A stretch of 12,400 nucleotides of DNA from AC-32 sp045806105 (GTDB taxonomy: Bacteria > Actinomycetota > Thermoleophilia > Gaiellales > Gaiellaceae), in NCBI GenBank assembly GCA_045806105.1, contig JBJMJY010000038.1, positions 1 to 12,400 of the forward strand, given 5' to 3'. The position numbers were made by a program, and so were the translations under genes. Every line of letters begins with the position of its first letter. Positions within the stretch are counted from its first letter, which is position 1. Shown in pieces: positions 1 through 7,121 of the stretch. The notes under the pieces were generated by a model, which was not told the DNA's origin, made no database searches, and saw only the letters and a list, made by a program, of their open reading frames with translations.

Positions 1-2529
1 GAGCAGCTGCAGGAGCTGCTGCTCGCCTATGACGCCGCCTACCGCGAGGCTAGGGACCGCGAGTCCGCGCTCGACTTCGAGGACCTGCAGCTGCTGGCGC
101 GCGAGCTGCTTCGCGACCACCCCGAGATCCGCGAGCGCGAGAGCTGGCGCTTCCGCTCGATCATGGTCGACGAGTTCCAGGACACGAACCGCCTGCAGTG
201 CGAGCTGGTCGACCTGCTTGCGCACGACGACTCCGAGATCTTCTTCGTCGGCGACGAGTTCCAGTCGATCTACCGCTTCCGCCACGCCGACGTCGAGGTC
301 TTCCGCGAGCGGCGCGACCAGGTCGGCGGCGTACTGGCGCTGACCCAGAACTACCGCTCGCGGCCCGAGGTGCTTGGCGTGATCAACCACCTCTTCGCCG
401 CGGACTTCGGCGAGAGCTTCCAACCGCTCGTCGCCGCCGGCCGCTTCGCCGACCCCGCGTACGGCCCGGCAGTCGAGCTGCTCGTGACCGACAAGGAGAG
501 CTACGCGGGCACGGGCGTCCACTGGCGCAAGGCCGAGGCGCAGCACATCGCGAGGTGCGTCCGGGAGCTCGTCGACACCGGCGAGGCGGCGGCAGGCGAG
601 ATCGTCCTCCTCTTCGCCGCCGGCACCGACGCGCGCATCTACGAGGAGGAGCTGCGCGCGCTGGGCCTGCCGACCTTCCGCGCGACGGGGCGCGACTACT
701 ACCACCAGCAGCAGGTGGCCGACCTGCTCGCCTATCTGCGCCTGCTGCACAACCGCTACGACGACGAGGCGCTGCTGTCGGTGCTCGCATCGCCGTTCGT
801 GGGCGTCTCCAACGACGCGCTCGTGCTGTTGCGGCGCAACGCGCCCAGACGGCCGCTCTTCTGCGGGCTCGAGAAGGAGCTGCCGGAGGGCCTATCCGAG
901 CGGGACGCCCGGCTCTTCCAGGCCTTCAGGCAGCGCTACACCCGGCTGGCGACGCAGGCGTCGTCGCTCTCGCTCGAGCGGCTGTGCGAGCAGATCGTCG
1001 CCGAGCACGACTACGACCTCGCGGTGCTCGCGCAGTGGGATGGGCGCCGGCGCTACGCGAACCTGCGCAAGCTGGCGCGGCTCGCACGCTCGTTCGAGGA
1101 GCTGCGCGGGCCGGACGTACAGGGCTTCGTGCGCTTCGTCGCCGAGCAGGACGCCGTCGGCGCGTCGGAGCTCGAGGCGGTCGCGGAGGAGGAGGGCACG
1201 GACGTGATCCGGCTGCTCACGATCCACTCCGCGAAGGGGCTCGAGTTCAAGGTGGTGGTCGTCGCCGACGCGGGCCGGGACCGGGCGCGGCCGGACGCCG
1301 ACGAGATCCTCTGCCTCCCCGACGGGCGCCTTGGCTTCCGCGTCGCCGACCCGGAGACGGGCAAGCGGCTCACGACGTCCGAGTACGAGGCGGTGAAGAC
1401 GGCGGAGCAGGCGGCGGAGGAGGCCGAGCGGCGACGCCTCTACTACGTGGCAATGACGCGCGCGATCGACCGGCTGATCGTCTCCGGTGCGGTCGGCGAG
1501 CGTGGCCCCGACGAGCGGACGCCGATCGGCTGGGTGCTCGACCGGCTCGAGCTGGACGATCTGGGCGCGGCCGAGGCGGTCGCCGAGATCGAGCGCGGTG
1601 GGGCGCGCGTGCTGGTTCGCCTCGACCGTCACGCGTCCGAGCCGGAGACCGCTCCGGAGGAGCCTCAAGCGCTGGAGCAGCTCGAGCTCTTCGAGATCGC
1701 CGAGAACGGCGCAGTCGCGGTCGAGGCGCCCGCGCTCGCGCCGCTCGGCGAGGTGCCGGCGCCGCCGCTCCACCGCGTGCGGCGGCTCTCGTACAGCGCG
1801 CTCGCGCTCTTCGAGCGCTGCTCGTACCGCTACTTCGCAGAGCGGGTCGTCGGGCTGCGGCCGGCGGACGCCGGCGGCTCCGTCCCCGGGAGCATGGGCC
1901 TCGCGGCGACCGAGATCGGTGACGCCGTCCACGTGCTGCTCGAGCATGTCGACCTGCGGGCGCCGGTGGTGCCCGAGGATCTGGTCGAGCGCGTGCGCGT
2001 GCGCTATCCGGCCGCGACGGACGAGGAGATCGAGCGCATCCGCGGCTTCGTCGCCTCCTACTGCTCGTCGGAGCTGGCTGCGCGGATCGCGTCGCTGGAC
2101 GGCGCGACCGCCGAGCTGCCGTTCGCCTTCGAGCACGACGGCGTCCTCCTGCACGGCCGCATCGACGTCCTTCACCGAGACGGACCCCGCGCGGTGGTGC
2201 TCGACTACAAGACGAACTCGCTGGCCGAGGGAGAACCGGACGAGATCGTCGCCAAGGAGTACCGGCTGCAGCAGCTGGTCTACGCGCTCGCGTGCTTCCG
2301 TGCCGGGGCGGAGGAGGTCGAGGTCGTCTACCACTTCCTCGAGCGGCCGGACGCGGTCGTCACCAGCCGCTATCAGCTGCCAGACGTGCCGGGGCTGGAG
2401 GCGGAGCTCTCCGAGGCGATCGCCCGGATCCAGGCCAACGATTTCCGCCCGACCCCGGACGAGTTCGTCTGCGCCGACTGCCCGGCGCTCGACCTCGTCT
2501 GCGCCGGACCGAAGCTGCGCAGCGCCTGA
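1..2529 (+). CDS. UvrD/RecB-family helicase-nuclease (AddA/Adn-like), 5' end cut off by window
   Basis: The frame is open from base 1, so the N-terminus with Walker A lies upstream; 842 residues are visible. Superfamily 1A helicase motifs follow in order: LDFEDL (24-29), motif II VDEFQDTN (56-63), motif III GDEFQSIYRF (from 84), NYRS (117-120), motif V TIHSAKGLEFK (from 407) and motif VI YYVAMTRA (R487). The C-terminal third is a RecB-type PD-(D/E)XK nuclease with GDAVHVLLE (H644), D722, D735 and K737. It is framed by C607 and C824-x2-C827-x6-C834, the spacing of the 4Fe-4S 'iron staple' of AddB-type nucleases. The expected role is ATP-driven resection of double-strand breaks for recombination, as in AddAB, RecBCD or mycobacterial AdnAB; a partner subunit would probably lie upstream. 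Helicase and nuclease assignments are firm, but AddA versus AdnA/AdnB is not settled here. Confidence 0.9.
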   Translation, partial: EQLQELLLAYDAAYREARDRESALDFEDLQLLARELLRDHPEIRERESWRFRSIMVDEFQDTNRLQCELVDLLAHDDSEIFFVGDEFQSIYRFRHADVEVFRERRDQVGGVLALTQNYRSRPEVLGVINHLFAADFGESFQPLVAAGRFADPAYGPAVELLVTDKESYAGTGVHWRKAEAQHIARCVRELVDTGEAAAGEIVLLFAAGTDARIYEEELRALGLPTFRATGRDYYHQQQVADLLAYLRLLHNRYDDEALLSVLASPFVGVSNDALVLLRRNAPRRPLFCGLEKELPEGLSERDARLFQAFRQRYTRLATQASSLSLERLCEQIVAEHDYDLAVLAQWDGRRRYANLRKLARLARSFEELRGPDVQGFVRFVAEQDAVGASELEAVAEEEGTDVIRLLTIHSAKGLEFKVVVVADAGRDRARPDADEILCLPDGRLGFRVADPETGKRLTTSEYEAVKTAEQAAEEAERRRLYYVAMTRAIDRLIVSGAVGERGPDERTPIGWVLDRLELDDLGAAEAVAEIERGGARVLVRLDRHASEPETAPEEPQALEQLELFEIAENGAVAVEAPALAPLGEVPAPPLHRVRRLSYSALALFERCSYRYFAERVVGLRPADAGGSVPGSMGLAATEIGDAVHVLLEHVDLRAPVVPEDLVERVRVRYPAATDEEIERIRGFVASYCSSELAARIASLDGATAELPFAFEHDGVLLHGRIDVLHRDGPRAVVLDYKTNSLAEGEPDEIVAKEYRLQQLVYALACFRAGAEEVEVVYHFLERPDAVVTSRYQLPDVPGLEAELSEAIARIQANDFRPTPDEFVCADCPALDLVCAGPKLRSA

Positions 2530-3230
2530 TGGCGCGCAGCTATGTCCGCGAGGCGCGCCGCCGCGTCGGGCCGAAGCGCACGCGGATCGTGCCGATCGTC
2601 GAGCGGCTGGTCGCCGAGCACCCGGACGCGACGATCGCGCTGCGCTTCCGCAACGACCTCGAGCTGCTCGTCTCGGTGATGCTCTCGGCGCAGACGACCG
2701 ACGTGAATGTGAACCGCGTCACGTCCCGGCTCTTCGAGAAGTACCGCACGCCCGAGGACTACCTCGCCGTGCCGCTGGAGGAGCTCCAGGACGACATCCG
2801 GGCGACCGGGTTCTTCCGCCAGAAGGCGAAGGCGCTGCGCGGCGCGATGGCGAGGCTGCTCGAGGACTTCGACGGGCGCGTGCCCGCGCGGATGGAAGAC
2901 CTCCTCCGCTTGCCCGGCGTCGCGCGCAAGACGGCGAACGTCGTCGTCGCGGAGCGCGGCGATGCAGTCGGCATCGTGGTCGACACGCACGTTCGCCGGC
3001 TCTCGCAGCGGCTCGGCCTCACGCGCCAGGAGGATCCGGTCAAGATCGAGCGCGACCTGGTCAGGCTCGTGCCGCGTCATTCCTGGAACGTCTTCCCGCA
3101 CTTGCTGATCTGGCACGGGCGCCGCGTGTGCCTCGCGCGCACGCCGCGCTGCGAGGTCTGCGTGCTGACCGACCTCTGTCCTGCAAGTCGAGTCGAAGCC
3201 GGCACGGTTCCGTCACACGCGCGCGCGTAG
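2529..3230 (+). CDS. nth: endonuclease III (DNA glycosylase/AP lyase)
   Basis: The 233-residue product has the usual length for Nth, which excises oxidised pyrimidines and cleaves the abasic site by beta-elimination. Visible marks are LSAQTTDVNVN, the helix-hairpin-helix LPGVARKTANVV with the Schiff-base lysine K134, the catalytic aspartate D152 in VDTHVRR, and a complete 4Fe-4S loop C201-x6-C208-x2-C211-x5-C217. The ATG shares its A with the TGA stop of the helicase-nuclease gene (TGATG), and I see no good ribosome binding site. Translation is therefore probably coupled to the upstream gene. Placing base-excision repair behind break resection makes a DNA-repair operon. The tail after the last cysteine (about 16 residues) is short and Ala/Arg-rich. 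Confidence 0.96.
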   Translation: MARSYVREARRRVGPKRTRIVPIVERLVAEHPDATIALRFRNDLELLVSVMLSAQTTDVNVNRVTSRLFEKYRTPEDYLAVPLEELQDDIRATGFFRQKAKALRGAMARLLEDFDGRVPARMEDLLRLPGVARKTANVVVAERGDAVGIVVDTHVRRLSQRLGLTRQEDPVKIERDLVRLVPRHSWNVFPHLLIWHGRRVCLARTPRCEVCVLTDLCPASRVEAGTVPSHARA

Positions 3231-3239
3231 CCTCGGGAC

Positions 3240-3527
3240 GTGCGCGGCGTCGACCTCGCGATCTACGCGGATGCGCTCGCGGGCGAGGCCGCGAGCCTCG
3301 CCGCCCGGGCGGAGCGCGCACGCTCGCGTCTCCGCGAGGCCGCGATCGAGAAGCGCGCGCGGCGGGAGCTCACGCAGGTCGCGGTCGAGCGACTCGAGAC
3401 GCTCGGCGTCTTCGGCTCGGTGGACGAGGCGGCCATGCAAACAGAGCTCCGGGAGCTCGAGGCCGCGCTCGGCGCCCTCGAGGAGCTACAGACGTGGCTG
3501 GAACACGAGCGTTCTAGCGCGGTGTGA
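3240..3527 (+). CDS. small helical hypothetical protein, possible coiled coil
   Basis: I do not recognise this 95-residue product. It starts with GTG nine bases after the nth stop, in the same direction, so it is probably the last gene of the repair operon. The sequence is almost entirely Ala, Arg, Glu and Leu in helix-forming order, with no cysteine and no signal peptide, which suggests one or two amphipathic helices pairing as a coiled coil. Its last 14 bases overlap the end of the convergent PAS gene. Support is the tight spacing and a plausible protein composition; against it, open frames of this size are common in G+C-rich DNA and the ribosome binding site is weak. Confidence 0.55.
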   Translation: MRGVDLAIYADALAGEAASLAARAERARSRLREAAIEKRARRELTQVAVERLETLGVFGSVDEAAMQTELRELEAALGALEELQTWLEHERSSAV

Positions 3528-3957
3528 GCCCGACGAGGAGGCCGCCGTCCTCGTCGTAGGCCGGGAAGAAGTCACCGATCACCGGCTTCACGTTGCCGGC
3601 GCGCGAGCGGAGCTCGAGCTGCTGGCCCAGCCGCCGCACGCCCCACTCGAGCGCCACCTTCGCGGGGTTCTCGCCGTCGAAGCCGGAGAGGCCGAGCGCC
3701 TCGACGACATCGCGTCCCATCAGGTCCTGCTCCCGGTAGCCCGAGAGCTCGAAGATGTCGCGTCCGGCCGCGATCACACGCGCCTCCTGGTCACAGACGA
3801 CGAAGCCCGTGTTCGGCGCGGGGTAGTAGTCCTCGAGCAGCTCGAACAGGAAACCGAACCCGCAGCGGTGGCAGGCGACCGCCTCCTGCGTCAGGCCCTC
3901 GCGCCGGTCGTGGTCGATCGACCGGTCCTTGCAGTTCGGGCAGATGAAGTACGGCAC
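3514..3957 (-). CDS. zinc-ribbon plus PAS-domain protein
   Basis: The product has 147 residues and begins with GTG. An N-terminal zinc ribbon is formed by C6-x2-C9 and C29-x2-C32. Residues about 45-147 resemble a single PAS domain: NTGFVVCDQEARVIAAG, then LSGYREQDLMGRDV, ending with a strand reading GLLVGLTPR. PAS domains sense small ligands, redox state or partner proteins. There is no output domain (kinase, cyclase or HTH), so it would have to act through a partner or through the ribbon. It starts 21 bases after the corA stop and is probably the distal gene of the trxB-corA unit. The zinc ribbon is clear; the PAS call rests on pattern only. Ligand and partner are unknown. Confidence 0.8.
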   Translation of the reverse strand: MPYFICPNCKDRSIDHDRREGLTQEAVACHRCGFGFLFELLEDYYPAPNTGFVVCDQEARVIAAGRDIFELSGYREQDLMGRDVVEALGLSGFDGENPAKVALEWGVRRLGQQLELRSRAGNVKPVIGDFFPAYDEDGGLLVGLTPR

Positions 3958-3978
3958 GCGGCGATCGTAGCTCCGGCG

Positions 3979-4968
3979 CTAGGGATGGCTGCGCCTTCGA
4001 CCGGCCAGCGTGCGCGGGTCGAGCGTGTGCAGCGGCGGGAGCTTGAGCGGCGCGCGGCCGATCCAGCCGAGCCAGCGGAAGATCGCGAGCTGCAGGAGCG
4101 TGGTCCCGATGACCAGGCCCCAGCTCCACCAGTAGCCGAAGCCCCAGCGCAGCTCGGGGATGTGGCGGAAGTTCTGGCCGTAGACGCCGACGATGAAGGT
4201 GGGCACGAGGAGCAGCGAGGCGATGACGGTGAGGCGTTTCACCACCTCGTTCTGGTCGTTGGCGATCTTGGCCTGGTGGTAGTCGCGGGCGCTCGCGAGC
4301 AGGTCGCGCGAGAGGTCGAGCCCGTCTACCGCGCGCAGCAGCTTGTCGTAGACGTCCGCGAAGTCCAGCTCGACGTCGCGCGGCAGCACCTCGGGGCCCT
4401 CGCCGACGTCGATGCGGCGGTCGACCACGCGGCGGATCGCGTCGCGCGTGGGAGCGACCGTCCTCCGGACGTGCAGCAAGTCGTGGCGGAGCGTCGAGAT
4501 CCGCCGGCGGATCTGCGCCGACGGCCAGCGCTCGATGCCGTCCTCGAGCTCGTCGATCTCGTCGTCGAGCGCGTCGACGAGGTCGAGGTAGTACTCCGCG
4601 ATCAGGTCGACGAGCAGGTAGACCATCTCGCCGACGCGTGGCTCTCCGGCCGCCGCGATGGTCTCCCTGAGGGGCCGTGGGTCGACGGGGTAGCCGACGT
4701 CGGGCGTCTTGCGCACCGTGACCAGCCGATCGCGCGTCGCCACGAGGTCGAGCTCCTGGTAGAAGACGCGATCTTCTTCGCGGATGGCGATCGGCACGAG
4801 GAAGACTCCGAAGACGTACTGGTCGTGGCCTTCCAGCCGTGGTCTCGGCTCATCGTCGTGACGCGCCGGCTGCAGCAGGAGCGCGAGGGCGCGCTCGTGG
4901 ATCTCGCGCCCGAGCGCCTGGCGCAGCTCGTCCTCGGCGGGGTCGAGCAGGTCGGTCCACTCGGCCAT
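3979..4968 (-). CDS. corA: CorA-family divalent cation transporter with GQN motif
   Basis: The 329-residue product has CorA architecture: a cytoplasmic alpha/beta domain, a long acidic helix region (LDDEIDELEDGIE), two C-terminal membrane spans (about 244-262 and 277-300) and a basic tail. CorA forms a pentameric channel for Mg2+ (also Co2+ or Ni2+) across the inner membrane. The signature at the end of the first span reads Y263-G264-Q265-N266-F rather than the canonical YGMNF, and the periplasmic loop reads IPEL rather than MPEL. G and N, which form the selectivity ring, are kept. The gene starts 34 bases after trxB and ends 21 bases before the PAS gene, suggesting a shared transcript, although TACTCT just upstream could be a separate -10 box. 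Family membership is firm; the ion is not certain. Confidence 0.92.
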   Translation of the reverse strand: MAEWTDLLDPAEDELRQALGREIHERALALLLQPARHDDEPRPRLEGHDQYVFGVFLVPIAIREEDRVFYQELDLVATRDRLVTVRKTPDVGYPVDPRPLRETIAAAGEPRVGEMVYLLVDLIAEYYLDLVDALDDEIDELEDGIERWPSAQIRRRISTLRHDLLHVRRTVAPTRDAIRRVVDRRIDVGEGPEVLPRDVELDFADVYDKLLRAVDGLDLSRDLLASARDYHQAKIANDQNEVVKRLTVIASLLLVPTFIVGVYGQNFRHIPELRWGFGYWWSWGLVIGTTLLQLAIFRWLGWIGRAPLKLPPLHTLDPRTLAGRRRSHP

Positions 4969-5002
4969 TCCGGCCCGAGAGTAGTGCGCGGTTCGGCTGG
5001 TA

Positions 5003-5974
5003 CTAGCCGGTGCGCTCGGCCGCGAGGGCCGTCGCCGCGTGGCCCTCGCGCGCCGCGAGCCAGCGCTCAGCGTCGAGAGCGGCCATCGCGCCGCTGCCGG
5101 CCGCAGTCACGGCCTGGCGGTACGTGTGGTCCACCACGTCGCCCGCGGCGAAGACGCCCTCAACGTTCGTCTCCGTCGAGCCGGGCTTCGCGACGAGATA
5201 GCCGGCCGCGTCGTGGTCGAGCTGGTCGAGGAAGAGCTTCGTGTTCGGGTCGTGCCCGATCGCGACGAACAGCCCCTGGGCCGGGATCTCGCGAACCTCG
5301 TCGGTCTCGAGGTCGCGGACCCGCACTGCGCTCGTCTGCCCGCCCTCGGCCGCGACCTCCTCGACCGTCGCCGGCGTGAGGAACTCGATCCTCTCGTTCG
5401 CTCGGGCGCGGTCGATCATGATCTGCGAGGCGCGGAACTCGTTGCGCCGGTGGATCAGCGTCACCTTGGTGGCGAACTTCGTCAGGAAGATCGCCTCCTC
5501 CATCGCCGAGTCGCCGCCGCCGACGACCACGACCTCCTTCTCCCTGAAGAAGGCCGCGTCGCAGACCGCGCAGTACGAGACGCCGCGGCCCTGAAGCAGG
5601 CGCTCGGACTCGAGCCCGAGCTGCCGCGCGCTCGCGCCGGTCGCGACGATCACGGTCTCGGCCGCGAACTCCTGCTCGCCGACCCACACCCGGAAGGGGC
5701 GCTCGGTGAAGTCGACCTTGGTGACGTCGTCGGTGAGGAACTCCGCCCCGAAGCGCTCGGCCTGGCGCCGGAAGTCCTGCATCATCGCCGGGCCCATGAT
5801 CCCCTCCGGGTAGCCCGGGTAGTTCTCGACGTCACTCGTGATCATCAGCTGGCCGCCCCAGGCGAAGCCCTCGATCACGAGCGGCTCCAGGTTGGCGCGC
5901 GCTGCGTACAGCGCCGCCGTGTAACCCGCCGGGCCGCCACCGATGATTATCAGTTCTCTTGTTTCGCCGTTCAT
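5003..5974 (-). CDS. trxB: thioredoxin reductase (NADPH)
   Basis: The 323-residue product is a full-length low-molecular-weight thioredoxin reductase, a cytoplasmic FAD enzyme that moves electrons from NADPH to thioredoxin. It shows the FAD motif GGGPAG (12-17), the ENYPG region, the redox pair C135-A-V-C138-D, the NADPH motif GGGDSA (152-157) with H175-R-R, and the C-terminal AAGD FAD motif. I chose the ATG at 5974 because a GGAGG ribosome binding site (5986-5990) lies 11 bases upstream and the protein then begins like its relatives; the frame stays open further upstream without a better start. CAVC in place of the commoner CATC should not affect function. No thioredoxin gene is present in the window. 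Its promoter candidate is listed separately. Confidence 0.97.
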   Translation of the reverse strand: MNGETRELIIIGGGPAGYTAALYAARANLEPLVIEGFAWGGQLMITSDVENYPGYPEGIMGPAMMQDFRRQAERFGAEFLTDDVTKVDFTERPFRVWVGEQEFAAETVIVATGASARQLGLESERLLQGRGVSYCAVCDAAFFREKEVVVVGGGDSAMEEAIFLTKFATKVTLIHRRNEFRASQIMIDRARANERIEFLTPATVEEVAAEGGQTSAVRVRDLETDEVREIPAQGLFVAIGHDPNTKLFLDQLDHDAAGYLVAKPGSTETNVEGVFAAGDVVDHTYRQAVTAAGSGAMAALDAERWLAAREGHAATALAAERTG

Positions 5975-5999
5975 CTCTATTTCTGCCTCCGAAGTATTA

Positions 6000-6025
6000 A
6001 ACGCTTCGGACCGGTCGAACCTTCC
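6000..6025 (-). promoter_or_regulatory. candidate SigR/SigH-type (thiol-stress ECF sigma) promoter of trxB
   Basis: On the minus strand GGAAG (from 6025) is followed by an 18-base spacer and GTT (6002-6000). This fits the actinobacterial SigR/SigH pattern GGAA(T)-N18/19-GTT, which drives trxB in Streptomyces and Mycobacterium. The implied start lies near 5993, just ahead of the GGAGG ribosome binding site, leaving a leader of about 20 bases. The spacer contains GACCGGTC, a perfect 8-base palindrome. The motif is short, so the support is its position in front of the expected target gene. Confidence 0.55.
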
Positions 6026-6036
6026 TTTCATCTGGG

Positions 6037-6555
6037 TCAACCGACGAGCGCGCCGCAGAGGTACAGCTTGCCTTCCCGGATCTCGCTGTCGTCGAACAGG
6101 CGGTGCGACTCCCGTTCGCCTGGCCGGATCAGGTGCACGAGGTCGTGGCCGCGTGCGACGAGGAGCTCCGAGATCAGTCGGCGGTGGCAGCGCTGCCACG
6201 GCGTCTCCGCGCACATCAGGCACGGCGCGGGCTCGCCCAATGCGGCGTCGAGCGCCGCCTGCCACTCGGCGGTCCCCATCCGGGCGGCGTAGCTGCGGAA
6301 AGCGGGCACGCGAATGCACGGGAAGCGTTCCTCGCCCGGCTCGCCGCTGAGGCGCCCGCCGAGCTCGACTGCGTGCCGGTACCCGATGCCGGCCTCGCCC
6401 AGCACCTCCCTCAACGCGACCTGGTTGAACTGCGGGTTGCGCCGTGAGCCGGGGAAGCGGCGCACGTCGACGAGCGTCTCGGCGCCGGCCTCCTCGAGGC
6501 ACGTCACGAGCTCCGCAATCGGGCGCGTCCCATGACCGATCGTGAGCACTTGCAT
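6037..6555 (-). CDS. DUF488-family protein
   Basis: The 172-residue product matches the DUF488 pattern: TIGHGT at the start, DVRRFPGSRRNPQFN (30-44), GIGYRHAVELGGRL, and the conserved cysteine/histidine segment C112-x2-C115-AE-x5-C123-HR. Bacterial DUF488 proteins have no settled biochemical role; the invariant Arg, Cys and His residues suggest an enzyme or nucleic-acid binder. It lies directly upstream of trxB on the same strand (62-base gap). The two may share a transcript, but the gap holds a separate trxB promoter candidate. The ATG has no evident ribosome binding site. Family assignment is confident, function unknown. Confidence 0.88.
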   Translation of the reverse strand: MQVLTIGHGTRPIAELVTCLEEAGAETLVDVRRFPGSRRNPQFNQVALREVLGEAGIGYRHAVELGGRLSGEPGEERFPCIRVPAFRSYAARMGTAEWQAALDAALGEPAPCLMCAETPWQRCHRRLISELLVARGHDLVHLIRPGERESHRLFDDSEIREGKLYLCGALVG

Positions 6556-6582
6556 GCGCCGAAGGCTACGAAGCCGGTCCGT

Positions 6583-6657
6583 GCGGCAGAGGAAGCGTCG
6601 GGCTGTCCCCCCAAGCAGATCCCGATCTCCTCACGAGCCGCAATGAGCCTCTGCCGC
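6583..6657. repeat. 10-bp inverted repeat upstream of the DUF488 gene
   Basis: GCGGCAGAGG at 6583-6592 is the exact reverse complement of CCTCTGCCGC at 6648-6657, with 55 bases between them. On the minus strand this would be a long stem-loop ending 27 bases before the DUF488 start codon. It could be a leader structure or part of the neighbouring RNA; all pairs are Watson-Crick, so the strand is not indicated. Confidence 0.45.
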
Positions 6658-6701
6658 GTGCACACATCCTCACCGCCTGCGCGCAGGTCAAACCCGAGAG
6701 C

Positions 6702-7009
6702 GCCCGGTGGCGGAGACAGCACGCCTGGAGCCGCAGAGAGGGAAGCCGGCCCGTGGCGGCATGCTGGGGGGATTGAGGGGCAACCCTCGTCTCCGCAGCA
6801 CCGGGCTACCAGGAAGTGTACGCCGCGGCGGTCGACCGGCGGCGGAGGTCGGGCGGCGCGGCATAAGCCGGCACGTCGCTCGGTCTAGCCGAGAGGCGAG
6901 AGGGCCGCTGGCCTGGAGGAGGATACGCGGGAAAGGCTGGCGGCCCTCTCCCTGCACGAGATGCATTCGCATCCCTGTTAGTGCGGTCGTTTCCGGCTAT
7001 CCGAGAAAC
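6702..7009 (+). ncRNA. candidate structured non-coding RNA or long 5' leader, family unrecognised
   Basis: Successive helices can be drawn. 6702-6717 pairs with 6789-6806 (16 Watson-Crick pairs with a 2-base AG bulge) and encloses 6718-6725/6755-6765 (8 pairs, GCA bulge) and GAGGG-GCAA-CCCTC (6775-6788, a GNRA tetraloop). Then come 6822-6827/6857-6862 plus 6833-6837/6847-6851, the hairpin 6879-6893, a 17-bp hairpin 6898-6950, the hairpin 6960-6973 and an 8-bp hairpin 6989-7009. Tandem U-G/G-U pairs inside the 17-bp stem and the GCAA loop favour plus-strand transcription. I looked for RNase P, tmRNA, SRP and common riboswitch signatures and found none. Ends are approximate. It could be a free RNA or the leader of the gene at 7149. 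Confidence 0.5.
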
Positions 7010-7115
7010 CACACTCGCGGCAACAGCGGCGCGCCAGCGCGTGCAGAAACAGCGAGAGCCAACAGAAGGCCGCCGTAGAAATGGAGGCCCGACCGCCTGG
7101 GCGCGCCTCTGTGCA

Positions 7116-7121
7116 TAGAAT
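7116..7121 (+). promoter_or_regulatory. possible -10 box of the baeRF gene
   Basis: TAGAAT fits the TANNNT pattern and would start transcription near 7128, leaving a leader of about 20 bases that contains the ribosome binding site GAAGGGA. No convincing -35 box is present at the right distance. If real, it separates this gene from the structured RNA block upstream. Confidence 0.35.

Noticed and set aside
892..2334. 480-residue open frame on the minus strand
   Set aside because: It lies wholly inside the helicase-nuclease gene, whose motifs are intact throughout. Long antisense frames are expected at this G+C content and this one shows no domain.
3271..5379. 702-residue plus-strand open frame
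   Set aside because: It runs antisense through the PAS, corA and trxB genes, all of which have clear motifs; its own sequence is low-complexity Arg/Ala/Val/Glu.
6035..6040. TTGACC on the minus strand as a SigA -35 box for trxB
   Set aside because: It overlaps the DUF488 stop codon, and the sequence at the proper -10 distance is G+C-rich without a TANNNT match.
6686..6691. TTGACC on the minus strand as a -35 box for DUF488
   Set aside because: No TANNNT box lies 16-19 bases downstream, so it is not a complete promoter.
6532..7078. Possible small genes on both strands of the DUF488-baeRF gap
   Set aside because: The frames are Arg/Pro/Gly-rich, lack ribosome binding sites and motifs, and overlap the stable hairpins, so RNA structure explains the region better.
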